A DNA stretch of 29,727 nt from AP-16 sp046727735 (GTDB lineage: Bacteria; Pseudomonadota; Alphaproteobacteria; Rhizobiales; Xanthobacteraceae). Both the position numbers and the translations under genes were made by a program. Location: assembly GCA_046727735.1 (NCBI GenBank), contig JBKPDF010000075.1, forward strand, positions 1 through 29,727, read 5' to 3'. Numbering within the stretch: the stretch's first letter is position 1; every line of letters begins with the position of its first letter. The notes below the pieces were generated by a model, which saw only the letters and a program-made list of their open reading frames with translations, was not told where the DNA came from and searched no databases. This document shows, one piece after another, positions 7,798-17,990 of this stretch.

Positions 7798-8220
7798 ATG
7801 ACCTTCGCCGGCATGAATTACTGGGCCGTGCTGATGGGGGCGGTGGCGGCCTGGATGTTGGGAGCGCTTTGGTATTCTCTGCTGTCGAAGCCGTGGATGG
7901 CGGCGGCCGGCGTGAGCAAGGCGCAAATCGAGGAAAACACCGGATCGGTCCGCGCGTTTCTGCCGTTCGTCGTCGCCTTCCTGGCGGCGCTGGTGATGGC
8001 CTGGGTCTTGGCCGGCATCATGGGACACCTCGGCCGGCTCTCCATCAAGAACGGGGTGATCGCCGGGGCGTTCTGCTGGTTCGGGTTCACCATGCCGACC
8101 ATGGTGGTGAATTACACCTTCGGGCGGCGCCGGCCGTTGCTGATGCTGATCGACGGCGCCTATTGGCTCGCCGCGCTCCTCGTCATGGGGGCCGTCATCG
8201 GCGGGCTCGGCATCCGCTGA
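7798..8220 (+). CDS. DUF1761 family small integral membrane protein
   Basis: 140 residues, four predicted membrane helices. These are MNYWAVLMGAVAAWMLGALWY (about 6-26), FLPFVVAFLAALVMAWVLAGI (about 54-74), VIAGAFCWFGFTMPTMVVNY (about 86-105) and a last one near the C-terminus. The N-terminal NYWAV-AVAAW-GALWYS-L pattern and the helix layout match DUF1761, a family of unknown function. The start is set by a perfect AGGAGG (7787-7792) five bases before ATG 7798; an in-frame GTG at 7774 is less likely. The 188 bases upstream separate it from the EVE gene, so it is probably transcribed alone. Confidence 0.85.
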   Translation: MTFAGMNYWAVLMGAVAAWMLGALWYSLLSKPWMAAAGVSKAQIEENTGSVRAFLPFVVAFLAALVMAWVLAGIMGHLGRLSIKNGVIAGAFCWFGFTMPTMVVNYTFGRRRPLLMLIDGAYWLAALLVMGAVIGGLGIR

Positions 8221-8262
8221 CGCTTCGTTCCGGGGCGCCCGCCCCCATCAAATAACCGGATA

Positions 8263-8285
8263 GGTTCCGGCGCGAACTCGGAACC
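8263..8285. other. Short hairpin downstream of the DUF1761 gene
   Basis: GGTTCCG (8263-8269) and CGGAACC (8279-8285) form a perfect 7-base-pair stem with a 9-base loop, 42 bases after the DUF1761 stop. There is no following T tract, so it is not a classical terminator. It could aid termination or be chance. Confidence 0.3.
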
Positions 8286-8401
8286 GATGAGCATCGATCC
8301 CGAGAAATGCGGGCTTGAGCGATATCATGCCTCGCGGGTTCCCTCACTCCGCTCGGGCCGCGGGACGATGGGTACCAACCAAAGTGGGACATCGCCCCGC
8401 C

Positions 8402-8431
8402 TTGTCGGTCCTCCGCCCGGCGCTGCATAAT
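8402..8431 (+). promoter_or_regulatory. Candidate sigma-70-type promoter of acs
   Basis: TTGTCG (8402-8407) and CATAAT (8426-8431), preceded by TG, are spaced by 18 bases, a reasonable housekeeping promoter in a GC-rich genome. Initiation near 8438 would leave a leader of about 50 bases before acs. It is the best TA-rich -10 in the 270-base region upstream of acs. I saw no obvious regulator site. Confidence 0.35.
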
Positions 8432-8490
8432 GGCGCTCGAGGAAACGCCCTTTCGGCCGCCCCGGCCATGAACCACATCGAGGGACGACC

Positions 8491-10446
<1,956 letters not shown>

Positions 10447-10672
10447 CCGACATCGCTGCGCGGCGCGCTGGACCTGCTTGGGCGCACGGCCCGTGCCGGC
10501 GTTCGGCGGCGGCAAGTCGCGCCAAACTGTGGCGTTCCGAGCACACCTCACGATTATTTATTGCTGCACGGACCAGCATCTGGCCAGCGCACGGCGTTTT
10601 AGCTTGAATTTACGCTGTCAGCAGGTTTCGGCTGCAGCAATTCGGGCCGGGCGCTACATTGCAACCTCCAGC

Positions 10673-10702
10673 ATTCGAACGCGTTGAGACGCGGCTTCGA
10701 AT
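10673..10702 (+). promoter_or_regulatory. Palindrome in the leader of the L,D-transpeptidase gene
   Basis: ATTCGAA (10673-10679) and TTCGAAT (10696-10702) are perfect inverted arms. Inside them a second pair, CGCG/CGCG, frames the loop TTGAGA, with a two-base bulge on the 3' side. It lies 21 bases before the start codon of the L,D-transpeptidase gene, just upstream of its GGGGGG ribosome-binding site. It could be an operator for a dimeric regulator or an RNA hairpin affecting translation. Confidence 0.4.
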
Positions 10703-10723
10703 GTACGAGGCAGGGGGGCTTCC

Positions 10724-11239
10724 ATGATTCGCAAACTGTTTGCCTCGCTTGCGGGCGCCGCAGCGCTCGGCGTAATCCTGTCGGCTGCGGGACCTAGCTA
10801 CGCTCGCGAAATCGTCGCGTTCCGCGACAACAGCGCCGCAGGCAGCATCATCATCAGGACCGGCGAACGCCGGCTCTATTACGTGATGGGAGACGGGCGC
10901 GCCGTGCGCTACCCGGTCGGCGTCGGCAAGGCGGGCAAGCAATGGTCCGGCCACACCTATATCGACGGCAAATATCTGCACCCGGCATGGTCGCCTCCGG
11001 CCGACGTCAGGCGGGATAAGCCGCACCTACCGGACGTCATTGCCGGCGGGTCCCCGCGAAATCCCATGGGGGTCGCCGCCATGACGCTCAATGGCGGGCA
11101 ATACGCCATCCACGGCACCAACGTGCCCTCTTCGGTCGGCGGCTTCGTGTCCTACGGCTGCATCCGCATGTACAACCAGGACATCTCCGACCTGTTCGGA
11201 CGAGTAAGCGTCGGCACGCCGGTCATCGTCACGCGGTAG
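10724..11239 (+). CDS. Secreted L,D-transpeptidase (YkuD domain)
   Basis: 171 residues. The signal peptide (MIRKLFASLAGAAALGVILSAAG, cleavage probably after SYA near residue 27) sends it to the periplasm. The YkuD domain fills the rest: RTGERRLYYVMGDGRAVRYPVGVG, then IHGTNVPSSVGGFVS with the conserved histidine (about 130), and SYGCIRMYNQDISDL with the nucleophilic cysteine (about 146). Such enzymes make 3-3 peptidoglycan cross-links or attach proteins to peptidoglycan; which applies here cannot be told. There is no separate substrate-binding domain. The ATG has a G-rich ribosome-binding site (GGGGGG, 5-base spacer). The short single-domain form is abundant in Hyphomicrobiales, with many paralogs per genome. 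Confidence 0.93.
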   Translation: MIRKLFASLAGAAALGVILSAAGPSYAREIVAFRDNSAAGSIIIRTGERRLYYVMGDGRAVRYPVGVGKAGKQWSGHTYIDGKYLHPAWSPPADVRRDKPHLPDVIAGGSPRNPMGVAAMTLNGGQYAIHGTNVPSSVGGFVSYGCIRMYNQDISDLFGRVSVGTPVIVTR

Positions 11240-11310
11240 CGGACGACAGAACGGACAACGGATGACGGGGTTGCTATATCCGTCGTCCGTCCTCCGTTCT
11301 CCGTCGTCCG
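11240..11310. repeat. Long imperfect hairpin between the L,D-transpeptidase gene and rsmB
   Basis: Three stem blocks pair in order. CGGACGAC (11240-11247) pairs with GTCGTCCG (11303-11310). AGAACGGA (11248-11255) pairs with TCCGTTCT (11293-11300). CGGATGAC (11259-11266) pairs with GTCGTCCG (11282-11289), with one G-T wobble. That gives about 24 base pairs with a 15-base loop. It starts at the base after the transpeptidase stop and ends one base before the rsmB ATG. The internal GGACGAC/ACGGA units also repeat, so slippage repeats may have built it. It may terminate the transpeptidase transcript or control rsmB initiation. Confidence 0.6.
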
Positions 11311-11311
11311 G

Positions 11312-12652
11312 ATGAACCCTGCCCGAACCAGGATTTCCGTGGAAGTGCCCGGGCTCGCGGCGCGTCGCGTCGCGACGGACATTCTGGAAACGCTGCTGCG
11401 CCGCCACCGGCCTCTCGACGAGCAGATCGAAGGCCCGCACGCGCATCCGGGCCTTGCCGCCCTCGGGGACCGCGACCGCGCGCTCGTCCGCAAGCTCATC
11501 GGCACGGCAGTGCGCAGGTTCGGCACGCTGCACGCGCTATTGTCGGCCGCGCTCGATCGCGGACTCCCGGCCGACGCGCAACGGCTCGAGGCGGTGCTGC
11601 TGGTGGGCGCGGCGCAGATTCTCTGGCTCGAAGTTCCGGACCATGCGGCGGTCGATCTCGCCGTGCGGCTCGTGCAATCGGATCGCCGCAGCGCGCGGTA
11701 TGCCGGCCTCGTCAACGCGGTGCTGCGCCGCCTAGCCCGCGAGCCGCGCGCGATGCTCGCCGGGCTGGATGAAATCGCGCTCGACACGCCGGAATGGCTG
11801 ATGACGCGCTGGACGCGCGCTTACGGCAGCACGGCCGCACGGGCGATTGCGGCCATGCATGCGGTCGAGCCGCCGCTCGATTTGAGCGTGAAGGCCGATC
11901 CGCAATTCTGGGCGGCGCGCCTCGATGGCCGCGTGCTCCCGACCGGCACCGTGCGTACGCTCGCGCCCGGACGGGTTTCCGCGTTACCGGGCTACGGCGA
12001 ACGCGCGTGGTGGGTGCAGGATGCCGCCGCGGCACTGCCGGCGCGGCTTCTCGGCGATGTGCACGGCCGCAGGGTGGCGGATTTATGTGCCGCGCCCGGC
12101 GGCAAGACCGCGCAGCTCATCGCTTCGGGCGCGCAGGTCACAGCCGTCGACCGCGCGCCGGCGCGGCTGGCGCGGCTCGAAGACAATCTCGCGCGGCTCG
12201 ATCTTACGGCCTCCATCGTCGCTGCCGATGTTGCGGAATGGGAGGGCGGAAAGTTCGATGCGGTGCTGCTCGACGCGCCGTGCATGTCGACCGGCACGAT
12301 CCGGCGTCACCCGGATATCCCGTGGCTCAAGCGTGAGAGCGAGATCGGCCCGCTTGTCGATTTGCAGCGCCGGCTGCTCGATCGCGCGGCCGCGATGCTC
12401 GAACCCGGCGGCATCTTGGTCTACTGCACCTGCTCGCTCGAGCCCGAAGAAAACGAGGAGCAGATCGCGGCCCTGCTGGCGCGCGATCCCGGACTGCGGC
12501 GCCGGCCGGCAGCGGCCCGGGAACTCGCCGGCTTGGCCGAGCTGATCAGTCCGGCAGGCGATCTGCGCACGCTGCCGTGCCATCTCGGCGATCCCGATCC
12601 GCGCTGGGGCGGCGTCGACGGCTTCTACGCGGCGCGGCTCGAACGGACCTGA
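11312..12652 (+). CDS. rsmB: 16S rRNA (cytosine-967-C5)-methyltransferase, NOL1/NOP2/Sun family
   Basis: 446 residues. The N-terminal NusB-like RNA-binding domain is at about 15-150 (GLAARRVATDILETLLRR, LVGAAQILWLEVPDHAAVDLAV). The Rossmann methyltransferase domain has DLCAAPGGKTAQL near 256, VDRAPARLARLEDN, LLDAPCMSTGTIRRHPD near 320 and VYCTCSLEPEENE near 372. The two cysteines (DAPC and TCS) are the release and catalytic residues of the family. It methylates C967 in 16S rRNA by analogy with E. coli. ATG 11312 lies against a hairpin and lacks a Shine-Dalgarno. A GTG at 11339 with AGGA five bases upstream is a credible alternative that gives 437 residues and keeps the whole NusB domain. The rsmB-heparinase-purH order is common in Hyphomicrobiales. 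Confidence 0.92.
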   Translation: MNPARTRISVEVPGLAARRVATDILETLLRRHRPLDEQIEGPHAHPGLAALGDRDRALVRKLIGTAVRRFGTLHALLSAALDRGLPADAQRLEAVLLVGAAQILWLEVPDHAAVDLAVRLVQSDRRSARYAGLVNAVLRRLAREPRAMLAGLDEIALDTPEWLMTRWTRAYGSTAARAIAAMHAVEPPLDLSVKADPQFWAARLDGRVLPTGTVRTLAPGRVSALPGYGERAWWVQDAAAALPARLLGDVHGRRVADLCAAPGGKTAQLIASGAQVTAVDRAPARLARLEDNLARLDLTASIVAADVAEWEGGKFDAVLLDAPCMSTGTIRRHPDIPWLKRESEIGPLVDLQRRLLDRAAAMLEPGGILVYCTCSLEPEENEEQIAALLARDPGLRRRPAAARELAGLAELISPAGDLRTLPCHLGDPDPRWGGVDGFYAARLERT

Positions 12653-12828
12653 GCGCCCGGCCCTGTGCGGCGCCGTTTACGCCCTATTGACCATGATGGC
12701 GGCCTAAAGCCCTGTTCGACCTGGGTGACCGCGGCTTTGGGCCGGCGGCGGGCCGGGCTATAGCATCCGGGCTCGTCTTTCCGGCGCTGCGGGTTTTCGG
12801 GGTACGTTGCGCACGCGGGGAGTGTCGG

Positions 12829-14601
12829 TTGCAAACGCGCGAGGGGAGCTTGGTCATTTCCCGCGGAACGATTGTCGAGCGTGCACGGCTCTCGGTATTC
12901 GCGGCGAGCCGCGCGTTGCGCACGTTCCTCGCCCGCCTCCACGCCCACCCGTGGCTGCGCTGGAATTTGCTTCCCGCCCGCGCCGACCGCCTGTTGATCG
13001 CGCCGCAGGATCTGCGCACCGCCGATCCGACCCGGGCGAGCGAGATCTACGCCGGGCGCTTCGCCTTCGCGGGCAAGATCGTGGTCTGCGACGGCCGCTC
13101 GCCATTCCAAATGGAGCCACCCTCCGACGAATGGGCCGACGTGCTGCTCGGCTTCGGCTGGCTTCGCCATCTGCGCGCCGCGGATTCCAGCATCACCCGC
13201 GCGCATGCCCGCGCGCTCGTCGCGGAATGGATCGCGCTGCAGGGATCCTGGAATGCGCTTGCGTGGCGGCCGGAGATGGTGGCGCGGCGGATCATGTCCT
13301 GGCTGTCCCAAGCGCCTTTGGTGCTGCAGGAATCCGATGCGGTCTTCTACCGGCGCTTTCTCCGCAACCTTACGCGCCAGGTGCGCTATCTGCGCCGGAC
13401 GTTGTCTTCCACGCGCGACGGCCTGCCGCGGCTGCAGGCCACGATCGCGCTGACTTACGCGGCGTTGTGCGTCGCCGCCCAGACCCGGATGCTCAAGCCG
13501 ATGAGCCGGCGGCTCGTCGAGGAGCTGGAACGACAGATTTTGCCGGACGGCGGTCATATCAGCCGCAATCCGGCCGTCCTGATCGAGCTTCTGCTCGATC
13601 TGTTGCCGCTCAAACAGGCGTTCTCGGCCCGCAACGTGCCGCCGCCGCCCGCGCTGCTCAATGCGATCGATCGCATGATGCCGATGCTGCGCTTCTTCCG
13701 GCATGCCGACGGCAATTTCGCATTGTTCAACGGCATGGGTCCGACCGCGCCGGATCTGCTGGCGACCGTGCTCGCCTATGACGATGCGCGCGGCGCGCCG
13801 CTCGCCAATGCGCCGCACAGCGGATATCAGCGCATGCAGATCGAGGCGCTGCTGGCGATCGCCGACACCGGCCGCCCGCCGCCCGTCGACGTGAGCCAGG
13901 AGGCGCACGCGGGCTGCCTTTCGTTCGAACTTTCCTCGGGCCAGCACCGGATCGTCGTGAATTGCGGATTGCCGCCGACCAGCCGCGAGAGCTGGCGGCC
14001 GGTCGCGCGCGCGACCGCCGCGCATTCGACCACAACGTTCAACGACGTCTCCTCCTGTCAATTCCTGGGGCCGGGCTCGCTGCAGCGCTTTCTCGGCGCG
14101 CCCGTGATCGAGGGACCCAGCGAGGTGCCGGTTTCGCGCCACGACCGCGATGACGCCATTCTGGTGCGCGCGTCCCATGACGGCTATGCGGGCCAGTTCG
14201 GGGTCGTGCATCAACGTGCGTGGCGGCTCGGTGCGGAGCGGCTCGATGGCGAAGACCGGTTCCTGCCGGCGCACGGCGACAAACTGCCGAGCGGGCGCGG
14301 CGATGCGTTCGCGATTCGCTTTCATCTGCATCCGGCCGTCAAGGCCAATCGGTTGAGCGATGGCCACGGCGCGATGCTGATGCTGCCCAACCGCGAAGTG
14401 TGGACGTTCGGCGCTTACGAGGACACGATCGATATCGAGGAGAGCGTGTATCTGGCCGGCCGCGAGGGACCCCGCCGCACGCTGCAGCTCGTGATCTACG
14501 GACGTGCCCGCAAGGTGCCGCACGTGCGCTGGACCTTCGTGCGCGGGGACATCACCGCGCTCGCGCAGCAGCGGGGCGCGGAGCCGGACCTCGAGTTTTG
14601 A
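12829..14601 (+). CDS. Heparinase II/III family protein
   Basis: 590 residues. The N-terminal half is an alpha-helical toroid-like region with WRPEMVARRIMSWL and DGGHISRNPAVLIELLLDLL. The C-terminal half is the beta-rich Heparinase II/III domain (about 365-560), with GCLSFELSSGQHRIVVNCG, ATAAHSTTTFND and SHDGYAGQFGVVHQRAW. Family members are polysaccharide lyases, but this alphaproteobacterial branch between rsmB and purH has no established substrate. No clear signal peptide is visible. The start is the TTG at 12829, supported by GGGGAG (12817-12822) with a 6-base spacer. There is no ATG or GTG upstream in frame, and a TTG at 12850 has poor spacing. It begins 176 bases after rsmB and ends 86 bases before purH. 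Confidence 0.88.
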   Translation: MQTREGSLVISRGTIVERARLSVFAASRALRTFLARLHAHPWLRWNLLPARADRLLIAPQDLRTADPTRASEIYAGRFAFAGKIVVCDGRSPFQMEPPSDEWADVLLGFGWLRHLRAADSSITRAHARALVAEWIALQGSWNALAWRPEMVARRIMSWLSQAPLVLQESDAVFYRRFLRNLTRQVRYLRRTLSSTRDGLPRLQATIALTYAALCVAAQTRMLKPMSRRLVEELERQILPDGGHISRNPAVLIELLLDLLPLKQAFSARNVPPPPALLNAIDRMMPMLRFFRHADGNFALFNGMGPTAPDLLATVLAYDDARGAPLANAPHSGYQRMQIEALLAIADTGRPPPVDVSQEAHAGCLSFELSSGQHRIVVNCGLPPTSRESWRPVARATAAHSTTTFNDVSSCQFLGPGSLQRFLGAPVIEGPSEVPVSRHDRDDAILVRASHDGYAGQFGVVHQRAWRLGAERLDGEDRFLPAHGDKLPSGRGDAFAIRFHLHPAVKANRLSDGHGAMLMLPNREVWTFGAYEDTIDIEESVYLAGREGPRRTLQLVIYGRARKVPHVRWTFVRGDITALAQQRGAEPDLEF

Positions 14602-14687
14602 ACGCGGCTGTTGAAGCCCGGCCGGGCGCGGTTTGAAGCCCCGAGAATTCGTGCTACCGCCCGCCCCGCCACTCCAGATCCGTCCCG

Positions 14688-16280
14688 ATGAGCGAGCGCC
14701 TGCGCCCCATCACCCGTGCCCTGCTGTCGGTTTCCGACAAGGCCGGGCTCGTCGATTTCGCCCGCGCGCTCTCGGCGCGCGGCATCGAGCTCGTCTCGAC
14801 CGGCGGCACCCGCAAGACGCTCGGCGAAGCCGGGCTTGCCGTGCGTGAGGTGTCGGAGCTGACCGGCTTTCCCGAAATGATGGACGGCCGGGTGAAGACC
14901 CTGCACCCGAAGGTGCACGGCGGCGTGCTCGCGATCCGGGAGGATCCAGGTCATCGCGCCGCCATGGACGCCCACGGCATCGCGGCGATCGATCTCGTCG
15001 TCGTGAACCTCTACCCGTTCGAGGCGACCATCGCCAAGGGCGCCGCATTCTCCGAGTGCATCGAGAACATCGACATCGGCGGCCCTGCCATGATCCGGTC
15101 GGCGGCGAAGAATCACGCCGACGTCCTGGTCGTGGTCGATCCGGAGGATTACCAGGCCGTGCTGGCCGAGCTTGCGGCGCACGGCGGCGCGACCCGGCTC
15201 GATCTGCGCGCGCGTTTTGCCGCAAAGGCGTTCGCGCGCACCGCCGCCTATGACGCGGCGATCGCCGCCTGGTCCGCCGAAAAGCTCGCGGATCCCGCGC
15301 CGGCTTGGCGCACGTTCTCCGGCCGGCTCGCGGAAGCGCTACGCTACGGCGAGAACCCGCACCAATCCGCCGCGTTCTACCGCACGGCCGAGGCACGCTT
15401 TGGCGTCGCCACGGCGCGCCAGGTACAGGGCAAGCAGCTCTCCTACAACAATCTCAACGACACCGATGCGGCCTACGAGTGCCTGGCGGAGTTCGATGCG
15501 CGGCGCAGCGCCGCCTGCGTGATCGTCAAGCACGCCAATCCGTGCGGCGTCGCCGAAGGCGACAATCTCGTCGACGCCTATCGCAAGGCGCTCGCGTGCG
15601 ATCCGGTCTCGGCGTTCGGCGGGATCGTCGCGCTCAACCAGAAACTCAACGCGGAGGCGGCGCGGGCCATCACCGAGATCTTCACCGAAGTCATCATTGC
15701 GCCGGACGCTTCGGAGGAAGCGGTCGGCATCGTGGGCGCGAAGAAGAATCTGCGTTTGCTGCTCGCCGGCGGCCTGCCCGATCCGCGCGCGGGAGGAATT
15801 TTGTTGAAATCCGTCGCCGGCGGTCTCTTGGTGCAGTCGCGCGACAACGCGGTCGTCGACGAGATGCAGTTGCGCACCGTGACGAAGCGCGCGCCGAGCG
15901 CAGCCGAGCTCGACGATCTGCGCTTCGCGTTCCGGGTAGCGAAGCACGTGAAGTCCAACACCATCGTGTACGCCAAGGATCGCGCGACCGTCGGCATCGG
16001 GGCCGGCCAGATGAGCCGGGTCGACGCGGCGCGCATCGCCGCGCGCAAGGCCGAGGACGCCGCGAAAGCCGCGGGCTTATCCGAGCCGGCAACGAAAGGG
16101 TCGGTCGTCGCCTCCGATGCATTCTTCCCGTTCGCCGACGGGCTTCTGGTCGCGATCGAAGCCGGCGCGACCGCGGTGATCCAGCCGGGCGGCTCGATGC
16201 GGGACGAGGAGGTGATCCGCGCCGCCGACGAGAACGGCATTGCCATGGTGTTCACCGGCACGCGGCATTTCCGACATTAA
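14688..16280 (+). CDS. purH: Bifunctional AICAR formyltransferase / IMP cyclohydrolase
   Basis: 530 residues, standard PurH length. The N-terminal MGS-like IMP cyclohydrolase domain (about 1-150) has LLSVSDKAGLVDFARAL, LVSTGGTRKTL and DGRVKTLHPKVHGG. The C-terminal formyltransferase domain has RYGENPHQSAAFY, LSYNNLNDTDAAYE, VKHANPCGVAEGD (catalytic lysine and histidine, near 280), VSAFGGIVALN, KSNTIVYAKD, GAGQMSRVDA and SDAFFPFADG. It performs the last two steps of de novo IMP synthesis in the cytosol. It is followed within 10 bases by a hairpin of the palindromic repeat shared with the convergent transporter gene. Confidence 0.97.
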   Translation: MSERLRPITRALLSVSDKAGLVDFARALSARGIELVSTGGTRKTLGEAGLAVREVSELTGFPEMMDGRVKTLHPKVHGGVLAIREDPGHRAAMDAHGIAAIDLVVVNLYPFEATIAKGAAFSECIENIDIGGPAMIRSAAKNHADVLVVVDPEDYQAVLAELAAHGGATRLDLRARFAAKAFARTAAYDAAIAAWSAEKLADPAPAWRTFSGRLAEALRYGENPHQSAAFYRTAEARFGVATARQVQGKQLSYNNLNDTDAAYECLAEFDARRSAACVIVKHANPCGVAEGDNLVDAYRKALACDPVSAFGGIVALNQKLNAEAARAITEIFTEVIIAPDASEEAVGIVGAKKNLRLLLAGGLPDPRAGGILLKSVAGGLLVQSRDNAVVDEMQLRTVTKRAPSAAELDDLRFAFRVAKHVKSNTIVYAKDRATVGIGAGQMSRVDAARIAARKAEDAAKAAGLSEPATKGSVVASDAFFPFADGLLVAIEAGATAVIQPGGSMRDEEVIRAADENGIAMVFTGTRHFRH

Positions 16281-16286
16281 GGCTTG

Positions 16287-16404
16287 TCCCTCCCCGCCAG
16301 GGGAGGGCAGCTCCTCGCGCAGTGAGGAGCGGGTGGGGCGAGCATCCAATCAGTCCGCCGCACCCGGCTGCCTGGGGCGGCCACCCTCCCTTGCCGGGGA
16401 GGGA
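16287..16404. repeat. Inverted-pair palindromic repeat, copy 1 (purH / MFS boundary)
   Basis: The left unit has a perfect 8-base-pair hairpin, CCCTCCCC-gcca-GGGGAGGG (16288-16307). A second stem GCTCCTC/GAGGAGC follows (16310-16330), then GGGTGGGG. The right unit is the same arrangement inverted, ending CCCTCCC-ttgcc-GGGGAGGG (16384-16403). The stop of the convergent MFS gene (16350) lies inside it, so the right unit is coding. It probably also acts as a bidirectional transcript end for purH and the transporter. Same architecture as copies at 17837-17966 and 23756-23876. Confidence 0.7.
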
Positions 16405-17756
16405 TTGACCCGCATCAGCACCAGCGCACCGGTGGCGAAGAAGGCGAGCAGCACCGCCATGCCGGCCTTCTGGCTCGCGGTCGCGGTCGTGACGACGCCG
16501 ACCAGCAGCGGGCCGACGAACGAGGTGATCTTTCCCGACAGCGCGAACAGCCCGAAGAATTGCGTGACGCGATCGGTGGGCGCGAGCCGTGCCAGCAGCG
16601 AGCGCGCGGCGGCCTGCACCGGACCCGCGACCGCGCCGATCAGGAGGCCTATCGCGAGATAAGCGCGCTCGGCCGTCGAGGCATAGAGCGCCTCGCCCGG
16701 TACGGGCGGCGCGACCGTGATCCATCCGATGCGGTCGCGATCGATGCACAGGATCGCGGCGCCCGCCACGATCAGGATGAGAAGGCAGCCGAGGATCACG
16801 CGCTTGGGACCGTAGCGGTCGTCGAGCTTGCCGCCCACGAACGCGCCGATGGTGCCAGCGACTGTGAGCAGGATGCCGAAGGACCCGATCTCGACGGTGC
16901 CCCAACCGAAAGTGCCGGCCGCGTAAATGCCTCCGAACGCGAACAGCGCGACGAGCCCGTCGGCACAAATCATGTTGGCGACGAGAAACAGCGCGACGTC
17001 GCGCTCGCGCGGCAGATCTTTGAGCGTGCGCGCCAGCGTGTCGAGCCCGATTCGCAGCGCCTCCACGACGCCGCGCTGACGCGGGCGGTCCGGCGTGAAC
17101 CAAAGCAGCGGCCAGGCGAAGACCGCGAGCCAGAGCGCGGTCAGCGGCCCGGTAGCGCGGTCGCCCTCGTGCGTCGCCGGATCGAGGCCGAGGATCGGCG
17201 TGAAGCCGAGCAGCGTCTTCCCGGTCGTGGGGCTCGCTGCCAAGAGACCGAGCGTGAGCGCGAGGCTGATCAGGCCGCCCACATAGGCGACGGCCCACGC
17301 GGTGCCGGACAATCGCCCGAGCCGCTCCGGCGGCACCAGGCTCGGCATCATGCCGTTGAAGAACACGAGCGCACATTGCGCGCCGACCGCGCCGAGCGCG
17401 AAGGCGGCGAGCGCCGGCACGATGCTCGACGCATCCCCCGGCTTGCCGAGCCAAAGCAACGCCGAGGCGACGCACGCAAGTGCGGAAAATCCCGCGATCC
17501 ACGGCTTGCGGCGCCCCGCCGCGTCCGCAATCGCGCCGAGCGCGGGCGCAAAGAACGCGATGACGAAGCCGGCCGCGGCGGTCGCAAATCCCCATAGCGC
17601 CTGACCGCGGGTCGGATCGCCGACGATGCTTGCGGCGAAATACGGCGCATACACGAAGGTAGTGATGATGGTGAAGAAAGGCTGCAGCGCCCATTCGAAC
17701 AGGATCCAGGCGGCGACCGCCGGCCGCGACGCGGGTTTCGGGGCGCGAGGACTCAT
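16350..17756 (-). CDS. MFS transporter, UMF1/Atg22-like family
   Basis: 468 residues, about twelve membrane helices. WILFEWALQPFFTIITTFVYAPYFA at residues about 17-41 is the recognisable UMF1/Atg22-like opening. A first-half loop GAIADAAGRRKPW matches the MFS motif after helix 2, and GGKLDDRYGPKRVILG repeats it in the second half. Such proteins export small solutes (amino acids in the yeast vacuole relative); the substrate here is unknown. The ATG at 17756 has only a weak ribosome-binding site. The last roughly 16 residues, after RVNPSPARE, are encoded by a palindromic repeat and are probably not original to the gene. It follows the glutamate dehydrogenase gene on the same strand, separated by 234 bases that contain another repeat copy. 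Confidence 0.88.
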   Translation of the reverse strand: MSPRAPKPASRPAVAAWILFEWALQPFFTIITTFVYAPYFAASIVGDPTRGQALWGFATAAAGFVIAFFAPALGAIADAAGRRKPWIAGFSALACVASALLWLGKPGDASSIVPALAAFALGAVGAQCALVFFNGMMPSLVPPERLGRLSGTAWAVAYVGGLISLALTLGLLAASPTTGKTLLGFTPILGLDPATHEGDRATGPLTALWLAVFAWPLLWFTPDRPRQRGVVEALRIGLDTLARTLKDLPRERDVALFLVANMICADGLVALFAFGGIYAAGTFGWGTVEIGSFGILLTVAGTIGAFVGGKLDDRYGPKRVILGCLLILIVAGAAILCIDRDRIGWITVAPPVPGEALYASTAERAYLAIGLLIGAVAGPVQAAARSLLARLAPTDRVTQFFGLFALSGKITSFVGPLLVGVVTTATASQKAGMAVLLAFFATGALVLMRVNPSPAREGGRPRQPGAAD

Positions 17757-17836
17757 CGGCGCAAGCTATCGCCTGCGCAATAGCTGCGCCGCAAGCCAGC
17801 GTCGTCGAGTTGGCTAGCCGCGAACCCTGGCAGATT

Positions 17837-17966
17837 CCCTCTCCCGCTTGCGGGGAGAGGTGACGAAGACCGAAGGTCTTAGCCGGGTGAGGGGCATCGT
17901 CAGTCTCGGCCCCTCACCCGACTGCGCTTCGCGCGGTCGACCTCTCCCCGCTTGCGGGGGAGAGGT
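17837..17966. repeat. Inverted-pair palindromic repeat, copy 2 (between the glutamate dehydrogenase and MFS genes)
   Basis: The left unit is a hairpin CCTCTCCC-loop-GGGAGAGG (17838-17860), then AAGACC-gaa-GGTCTT (17866-17880), then GGGTGAGGGG. A 15-base centre follows. The right unit is inverted: CCCCTCACCC, then GACTGCGC-ttc-GCGCGGTC, then the hairpin CCTCTCCCC-GCTTGC-GGGGGAGAGG (17941-17965). The two units could also pair with each other over their full length. It lies between two same-strand genes, so it may trim or attenuate the glutamate dehydrogenase transcript before the transporter gene. I recognise this CCTCTCCC/GGGAGAGG type as a dispersed repeat of Bradyrhizobium-like genomes. Confidence 0.8.
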
Positions 17967-17990
17967 GATGGAGCGAGTTGCATCGCTTCG

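Noticed and set aside
10447..10672. Small RNA or tRNA in the gap between acs and the L,D-transpeptidase gene
   Set aside because: No cloverleaf, T-loop or terminator-like T tract found. The region is somewhat AT-richer and probably holds a promoter, but I could not define one.
16281..17970. CRISPR array suggested by repeated palindromes
   Set aside because: Units are inverted pairs with differing sequences, not direct repeats with regular unique spacers, and no cas gene is near.
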